Of a stretch of 18,418 bases of DNA, positions 13,874 to 18,418 are shown piece after piece; the stretch's first letter is position 1; every line of letters starts with the position of its first letter. The translations under genes were made by a program, and so were the position numbers. The notes below the pieces were generated by a model. The model did not search any database, was not told the origin of the DNA, and was given only the letters and a program-made list of their open reading frames with translations. Source of the stretch: Candidatus Methanolliviera sp. GoM_oil (GTDB lineage Archaea > Halobacteriota > Methanoliparia > Methanoliparales > Methanoliparaceae). The stretch spans positions 1 through 18,418 of the forward strand of contig CABGHG010000018.1 in NCBI GenBank assembly GCA_902158735.1, given 5' to 3'.

Positions 13874-16146
13874 ATGAATGAAGACGAGTTAGAGAGATAC
13901 AGAGAGGAGTTGAAGAGGGAGAGAGTGTTTGTAGGCAGATTATTGAACTCTGTTCCCACACCGCTGTCGATAATGACCTCGATGGAAAGATAACAAGCGC
14001 TAATAAAAGGTGTGAAGAATTCTTTGGCAGATCTGATGAAGAATTGGGTGAAGTTTTGTTGGAAGATCTTTACGAGGAGCGCGACGAGATAAGAGAAACG
14101 TTTGAGGAGGCGAAGAGAACCGGATTTGCGAGTTGTGAGACGACCCTTAAAAATGGCAAAAGAGCGATACTGAATTTTACGCCGGTCAGAGACGAGAATG
14201 GTAATATAATCAACGTGATCGGAACCGCACAGGATATAGTCGGGTTAAAGGAACTGAGGAATTCAAAAGTTCAGATGGAGACGATAATGGAGAACGCACC
14301 GGTTCTGATATCCGTACACGACAGAGAAAACAGGTGGCTGATGGCGAATACTATGTGGGAGAAGGTGACGGGTTTCAAGGCGGAGGAGTTTAAAGGAAAG
14401 ATAACGGAGGATATCCCTTTCGTCACTTCTGAAACGTTAAAGGTTCTGAGAATGGATCGTGAGAAGCTTTCGGAGGGCGAAGAGGTGGAACGATTTGATC
14501 TGCCATATCGGAGCAAGGGTGGAAGAAAAATTATCGTATCGGCAATGGAAACGCCACTCAAAGATTCCGAGGGTAATGTTACCGGTAGCGTCTTTGCAGC
14601 TCAAGATGTCACGGAGCTTAGAAGGAGAGAAGAAGAGCTCGAGCGAGAGAGAGAAAGATCATCCGCTCTGATAGAATCTATTCCTGATTTTCAATTGATG
14701 ATAGATATGAACGGTCTTTCCTCAGAGTTGAACACGGGCGTATGCGATCTGACGGGGTATTCAAGGGAAGAATTATTGAAGAAGAGGATCGAAGAAGCTC
14801 CTTTCTTTACGGAAGAAGGTCTGAAGGTATTTAAAAAATTATTGGATAGGCTCAAGGGAGAAGAAGAAACATACGCCGTGGATATGGATTTTGTAAAGAA
14901 AGATGGAACGCATAGGATTGGTTCTCTGGCCCTTACCAATGTGGTGGCAGGTGGAAGAACGGAAGGGCACATGATCACGATCAGAGATATAACTGAATTG
15001 AAAGAGCGAGAAGGAGAGTTGAAGAGGATAAGCGCGATGGTCAAGAACTCCGGTACACCCATGATCCTTTCGGATCCAACGAGCAGATAGAAGTACGTGA
15101 ATCCGGCATTCGAGAAGTTCTTTGGATTCAAAAAAGAGGAGGTTCTTGAAAAGCCAACCTTTGAGACGCCGATAATGACTGAGGAAACAAAGAAGATAAT
15201 TTCAGAGAAACGAGAGTTATACGATGTAGAAGATGTGGTTATGTACGAGGTACCGCTCATGAGAAGATCGGGCGATGTGGCGCAGATCTTAATCACGCAG
15301 ACCTGTATATATAACGAAGAGGGGGAGGTCACCAACTGGGTTGTCGAGTTCAAGGATATAACCGAACTTCGCAGAGCTCAAAAATACACTCAAACTTTGA
15401 TAAAGAAAATTCCAATCGTCATGTCTCTAATGGATGAGATGGATCCCAGATGCCAGTGATACTCAATTTCTCTGCGGTAAGGGATGAAGATGGGGATATA
15501 ATGAATATCATCGGCACCGCTACTGATATATCTGAACTGAAAGAGAAAGAAGATCAAATGGATTTCATATTCGAAAATTCTAGAACTGCAATGGTATTAA
15601 CAGATGAAGAGGGTCGATGGATTAAATTTAATAGAACTGCAGAAAGAGACTTTGGATTTCCAAGAGATGAAGTTTTAGGAAAGAAAACTCCTGAACAAAG
15701 CTGTTTAACTCAAGATACAATTCCAACTTTAAAAAATTTATGGAAATATGCAATTGAGCGGAGAGTAGAAACAAAAGAAGGAGTGGATGTTCCATGGATG
15801 AAAAAAGATGGTTCAATAGTAATCCATAATGCTTATGAAGGTCCTTATGGAACTAAGGGTGAAGGAAGATTATATACAGCAATTGATGTAACTGAAGAAA
15901 GAAGGAGAGAATCGAACCTTAATAATGCAATTTCCTCATTCGGCAAAGTTCTATCTTCAGCGGCTTCTGGAGATATAACTGCAAGAGTTGATTTATCGCA
16001 ACTCTCTGATGAATATAAGCCGACAGGCGAGGACATCAATTCAATGATCGAAGCCACCGAGAAAAATATCGATGAACTCGGTTAGGAAGCACGCTTCGGA
16101 GACGTACGCTGAGATGATCGAGAACTTCAAGGTTGAGGAGGAGTGA
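13874..16146 (+). pseudogene. Broken multi-PAS/HAMP soluble chemoreceptor
   Basis: ATG 13874 (AGAGAGG upstream) starts a coiled segment and PAS A (LNSVPTPLSI, shifted near 13970, then DGKITSANKRCEEFFG). Intact PAS B (ENAPVLISVHDRENRW...) and PAS C (IESIPDFQLMIDMNG...) follow. PAS D carries TAG at 15088-15090 just before KYVNPAFEKFFGF. PAS E is mostly deleted at about 15440-15450, leaving only its PAC part ILNFSAVRDEDG. PAS F (ENSRTAMVLTDEEGRWIKFN) and a HAMP module (FGKVLSSAASGDITARVD) come next. Directly after IEATEKNID the frame jumps to NSVRKHASETYAEMIENFK, the extreme C-terminus of the receptor. The whole methyl-accepting signalling domain, some 250 residues, is therefore missing. The stop at 16144-16146 lies two bases before the ATG of cheW. 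Confidence 0.85.
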
Positions 16147-16148
16147 AT

Positions 16149-16622
16149 ATGGAGGATGAACAGTTCGTAATTTTCGATCTGGGATGCGAGCAGTACGGGG
16201 TTGAGATATCCCAGGTGAGAGAGATCATAAGGGCTAAGGATATGACGAGGATACCGAACGCCCCTGATTACGTCGAGGGCGTTATAGACCTGAGAGGCCA
16301 GGTGACGACGATTATAAACCTTGGGAGGAGACTTGGATTCATGGGTGAAGGCAAAGAGAAAGGTGAGAAAGAGGGCAAAAGGATAATCGTCGTCGAGTAC
16401 GAGGGCACCCCCGTTGGTATGCTCGTCGATAATGTTAGGGACGTCAAACGTCTCTCATCAGATGCTATGGAAGAGTTGCCACTAATGATCTCTAAAAATC
16501 TAAAGGGCGAATTCTTAAGAAGCGTTGGAAAGATCGGAGAGAAACTGATCCTGATAGTAGATCTGAATAAGATACTCTCAAATTGTGAAAGAAGCTCTGA
16601 AGTTTTAAAAAACAAAAAATGA
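16149..16622 (+). CDS. cheW: CheW-type chemotaxis adaptor
   Basis: The protein of 157 residues couples chemoreceptors to the CheA kinase in cytoplasmic signalling arrays. The CheW beta-barrel reads through without breaks: QFVIFDLGCEQYGVEISQVR, then RIPNAPDYVEGVIDLRGQV, IIVVEYEGTPVGMLVDNVRD and a final KLILIVDLNKILS. I place the start at ATG 16149, which has GAGGAGGAG 6 nt upstream, rather than the GTG at 16143. The gene follows a receptor that has lost its signalling domain and shares long stretches with the broken copy at 8103-8474. Its own frame is undamaged, so selection may still act on it. Its TGA overlaps the next start. Confidence 0.92.
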   Translation: MEDEQFVIFDLGCEQYGVEISQVREIIRAKDMTRIPNAPDYVEGVIDLRGQVTTIINLGRRLGFMGEGKEKGEKEGKRIIVVEYEGTPVGMLVDNVRDVKRLSSDAMEELPLMISKNLKGEFLRSVGKIGEKLILIVDLNKILSNCERSSEVLKNKK

Positions 16623-16930
16623 AGGTAGAAACTGAGATTATTCTCCTCCTCACTATATCGCTTCTATCTTTATCTGTAATCTATGTCATATTCGAAGATT
16701 ATCGTGATATATCGTTCGGGGGGAAAGTCCTAGCGACGCATGATCTCGAGGATGGAGGATGTATCTTATATGTGCGAAGTGAACAATCCATAGAAAAAAT
16801 ATTTATCCCGCCAAATTTATTGGATAATATAGGAAGTTTAGATATCGGTTGTGAGATCATCGTCGATGGAAGTATCGTTAATTTTAAAGAGGAAAGAGAG
16901 GTATTGGCAATTAATATATCTCAAGTATGA
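16619..16930 (+). CDS. Small membrane-anchored protein with a possible OB-fold domain
   Basis: The 103-residue protein starts with a single transmembrane helix (about residues 6-25, IILLLTISLLSLSVIYVIF). A beta-rich domain of some 75 residues follows, with the rhythm GGKVLATHDLEDGGCILYV ... GCEIIVDGSIVNFKEEREVL. The closing G-x-I-V-x-F pattern recalls OB-fold barrels, but this is only a fold guess. ATGA overlap with cheW (16619-16622) makes it translationally coupled. A function near the receptor array or in its own right is unknown. It is undamaged. Confidence 0.7.
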   Translation: MKVETEIILLLTISLLSLSVIYVIFEDYRDISFGGKVLATHDLEDGGCILYVRSEQSIEKIFIPPNLLDNIGSLDIGCEIIVDGSIVNFKEEREVLAINISQV

Positions 16931-16931
16931 T

Positions 16932-17023
16932 CCTGACGACTTCGTCGTGGGATGCAATGAAATCTTTGATTTCGTGCCGTGAAAATGTTCCATTTTCACA
17001 TGTCAAAAATCTTCGATTTTTGA
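16932..17023. repeat. Array of four hairpin modules upstream of the tRNA genes
   Basis: Four palindromes are packed into the gap after the preceding stop. Units are 16932-16952 (ACGAC/GTCGT around TTC, exact inverted copy of 6047-6067), 16959-16973 (GAAATC/GATTTC around TTT), 16979-16999 (GTGAAAATG/CATTTTCAC around TTC) and 17003-17023 (TCAAAAATC/GATTTTTGA around TTC). Two have the full 9+3+9 geometry of the array at 2395-2492. It may terminate or process the cheW transcript. Confidence 0.75.
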
Positions 17024-17066
17024 GCACAAAGATTTTATGTAGGTCGATATAGGTATGATGGAAGTT

Positions 17067-17138
17067 GGGCTTGTGGTCTAGGGGTATGACGTCGCCTTGA
17101 CATGGCGGAGATCCGGAGTTCAAATCTCCGCGAGCCCA
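17067..17138 (+). tRNA. tRNA-Val (anticodon GAC)
   Basis: A full cloverleaf can be drawn: acceptor GGGCTTG (17067-17073) with CGAGCCC (17131-17137), D-arm GTC...GAC, anticodon stem TCGCC/GGCGG with loop TTGACAT, and T-arm CGGAG-TTCAAAT-CTCCG. The discriminator is A and CCA is not encoded, as usual in archaea. No intron. An A/T-rich TTTTATGT about 35 nt upstream is a possible promoter shared with the next tRNA. Confidence 0.97.
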
Positions 17139-17141
17139 CAT

Positions 17142-17214
17142 GCCCTGGTAGCTCAGTTGGGAGAGCGCCAGACTGAAGATCTGGATGTCCCCGGTTCAAG
17201 TCCGGGCCAGGGCA
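17142..17214 (+). tRNA. tRNA-Phe (anticodon GAA)
   Basis: The acceptor GCCCTGG pairs with CCAGGGC. The D-arm is GCTC...GAGC, the anticodon stem CCAGA/TCTGG with loop CTGAAGA, and the T-arm CCCGG-TTCAAGT-CCGGG. The discriminator is A, with no encoded CCA and no intron. It lies 3 nt after tRNA-Val, so the two are cotranscribed. Confidence 0.97.
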
Positions 17215-17224
17215 TTTTTTTTTT
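17215..17224 (+). terminator. T-tract terminator of the tRNA pair
   Basis: Ten consecutive T follow the discriminator base of tRNA-Phe directly. Oligo-T without a hairpin is the normal archaeal termination signal. Confidence 0.8.
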
Positions 17225-17293
17225 ATCTTCCTTTGAATATCCCTAAGTAGAATTATCTCCTACCAGCAGCTCCGAGTGAGAATATGGATCAGA

Positions 17294-18418
17294 TCAAGAA
17301 ACGAAATCTGAGAGCTTCTTCTGCCCTCCAAGATCTTCCACATTCAGATCGTCTTTGTCTTCTTTAAATAGGGATTCTATCTCCATCTTCAAGAGTTCTA
17401 TGCGCTGTCTGGTATATTCAGATATCTTAAACTCCTCCAAAATCCTATAAGAAGCGCCCAGATACTTTTTAATCGAGGCTTCATGGACGGTCAAGATGAT
17501 CTTTCCGCCACACTTAGGGCACGTCTTCGATAGAGGAGGTCTCCTGAATTTGGCGTTGCATTTCACGCATCTAAATTTCTGCGTCGAGAATGCCCTAAGA
17601 TTTCCAATGATGTCTGGAATAAAGTGAGATTTTAAGATTCTCTCGGCAACATCATCCTCGTCCACCGCTCGGGTCTTCTTTGCAATCTTTAACTGCAACT
17701 CCATCTTCTCGCGCATCGTCTCAAGCGTCTTATATGAGCTCATCAAAGGACCCTCAGAGATGTCCGTTACCTCTTGTGTGAATCCCAAATTTTCATACTG
17801 CGAGTTGGTATTTAGCCTATCTTTTATCGTCTCCATCTCAATATTCTTTGGGTCTTCGCATTTAAGAGTACTTAAATAGAAATCAAGTGGATATCTATAG
17901 CATATATCCATATTATGTACCTCTCCATCCACTTCCTTAGGATCTATCCTCTCTGTAAGCACCAACGGAGAATCCATCAGCCTTCCCCTCCCCTCAGGCA
18001 GGTATTCCTTTGAAAAGTTTATCAAACCATCAAGTAAGAGCATGACACAATCTTCGTCGCCGTCGCAGTTCGAAGATAAAATAAAATCATTCATCAAGAA
18101 ATTGTGATCCTCTTCCACCTCGATGTCGTAAAGATGGCCCGATGGAATATTTGATATATCTATCTTCTTGACGCCATCCAGGATAAAATTTTTAAATTTC
18201 TCAACTCTTACCTTTCCCTCTTTTGATAAGACAGATTTCAACGCTCTCTGTTTTCTACTGAGAGAAAAGCCTATCTCATCATAAAATTTACGCGCGTATT
18301 TGGATCTTATCGAGATGCTATATGACTTAAACTCTGGAAGTGGTTCTTCAATATTTGAGCACTTCAATCTTTTTTTTAAATAAAATTCTTTCACGGAACC
18401 GCTCGCTTCTCTTTTTTC
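17294..18418 (-). CDS. polC: DNA polymerase D large subunit (DP2), C-terminal part with intein, cut by window edge
   Basis: The frame is open to the right edge. The upstream part is intein; the extein resumes at CDGDEDCVMLLLDGLINFSK (from 18067). This is the conserved DP2 catalytic stretch whose Asp residues bind metal in the D-family polymerase, the replicative enzyme of most archaea. It goes on with SPLVLTERIDPKEVDGEVHN, a zinc ribbon (CVKCNAKF ... CPKCGG) near extein residue 185-210, a helical segment and the C-terminal QKKLSDFV, a PCNA-binding PIP-type motif. Neither frameshift nor stop is seen. The N-terminal extein and most of the intein lie outside the window. Confidence 0.93.
   Translation of the reverse strand, partial: EKREASGSVKEFYLKKRLKCSNIEEPLPEFKSYSISIRSKYARKFYDEIGFSLSRKQRALKSVLSKEGKVRVEKFKNFILDGVKKIDISNIPSGHLYDIEVEEDHNFLMNDFILSSNCDGDEDCVMLLLDGLINFSKEYLPEGRGRLMDSPLVLTERIDPKEVDGEVHNMDICYRYPLDFYLSTLKCEDPKNIEMETIKDRLNTNSQYENLGFTQEVTDISEGPLMSSYKTLETMREKMELQLKIAKKTRAVDEDDVAERILKSHFIPDIIGNLRAFSTQKFRCVKCNAKFRRPPLSKTCPKCGGKIILTVHEASIKKYLGASYRILEEFKISEYTRQRIELLKMEIESLFKEDKDDLNVEDLGGQKKLSDFVS
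18068..18418 (-). other. C-terminal part of the DP2 intein (with endonuclease-domain tail)
   Basis: The last 117 visible intein residues include SIRSKYARKFYDEIGFSL and SRKQRALKSVL, resembling the end of LAGLIDADG homing endonuclease domains. The C-terminal splicing block follows: GHLYDIEVEEDHNFLMNDFI then LSSN, cut before Cys+1 of CDGDED. The terminal Asn and the Cys nucleophile are present. The residue before the Asn is Ser, where most inteins have His. Insertion inside the polymerase active site is the known site class for DP2 inteins. Confidence 0.85.

Noticed and set aside
13699..13959. 86-codon minus-strand ORF in the divergent promoter region
   Set aside because: Composition is Phe/Ser/Leu/Tyr as expected for A/T-rich DNA. 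It overlaps the real start of the plus-strand receptor and has no ribosome binding site.
15088..15090. TAG as a pyrrolysine codon
   Set aside because: A nearby -1/+1 indel pair restores a better PAS sequence, and no conserved context or pyl gene is in the window.

Overview
The window is archaeal. It carries the C-terminal part of the large subunit (DP2) of the archaeal D-family DNA polymerase with an intein, a split glutamate synthase of archaeal type, tRNA genes without encoded CCA, archaeal TATA boxes lying close to start codons, and a strong preference for AGA/AGG arginine codons. Gene content (soluble chemoreceptors, Methanosarcina-like transposase remnants, IS1-family element) fits a euryarchaeote of the methanogen/ANME/Syntrophoarchaeum kind. 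That placement is inference; nothing here fixes the genus.

Layout. 1-113: start of a small membrane-anchored protein leaving the window. 156-306: decayed start of a geranylgeranyl-reductase-like flavoprotein. 457-3587 (minus): split glutamate synthase operon (amidotransferase, FMN/ferredoxin subunit, polyferredoxin). Its first intergenic gap is filled by four tandem 21-nt hairpins. 3588-6207: graveyard of mobile DNA. A 35-bp inverted repeat pair (3757-3791 and 6070-6104) encloses a broken transposase and an apparently intact IS1-family element. 6208-6903 (minus): a phosphoribosyltransferase whose PRPP loop is scrambled by two compensating frameshifts. 7000-8102 (plus): a 55-codon ORF overlapping a COG1313-type radical SAM gene.

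8103-16930 is a signal-transduction island made of two divergent gene sets. The minus set, read from 13570 down to 8103, is RsbR-like (HAMP-PAS-PAS-HAMP-STAS), RsbS-like (STAS), RsbT-like kinase, an RsbT/RsbX-like fusion (HATPase plus SpoIIE phosphatase), a response regulator/PAS/HAMP/chemoreceptor fusion, and CheW. It is a stressosome module placed in line with a soluble chemoreceptor and its adaptor. The plus set is a multi-PAS/HAMP chemoreceptor, an intact CheW and a small membrane-anchored protein. Most of these genes are broken by indels, nonsense codons or deletions. Only the stand-alone RsbT, the plus-strand CheW and the 103-residue membrane protein look whole. No cheA, cheY, cheB or cheR is present.

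16932-17023 holds another run of 21-nt hairpins, one unit of which is an exact inverted copy of a unit inside the decayed IS about 11 kb away. It is followed by tRNA-Val(GAC), tRNA-Phe(GAA), a T-tract terminator and the DP2 gene on the minus strand.

The observations most worth following are the stressosome-chemoreceptor operon and its piecemeal decay, the family of 9+3+9 hairpin modules shared by unrelated intergenic sites, and the scrambled phosphoribosyltransferase.
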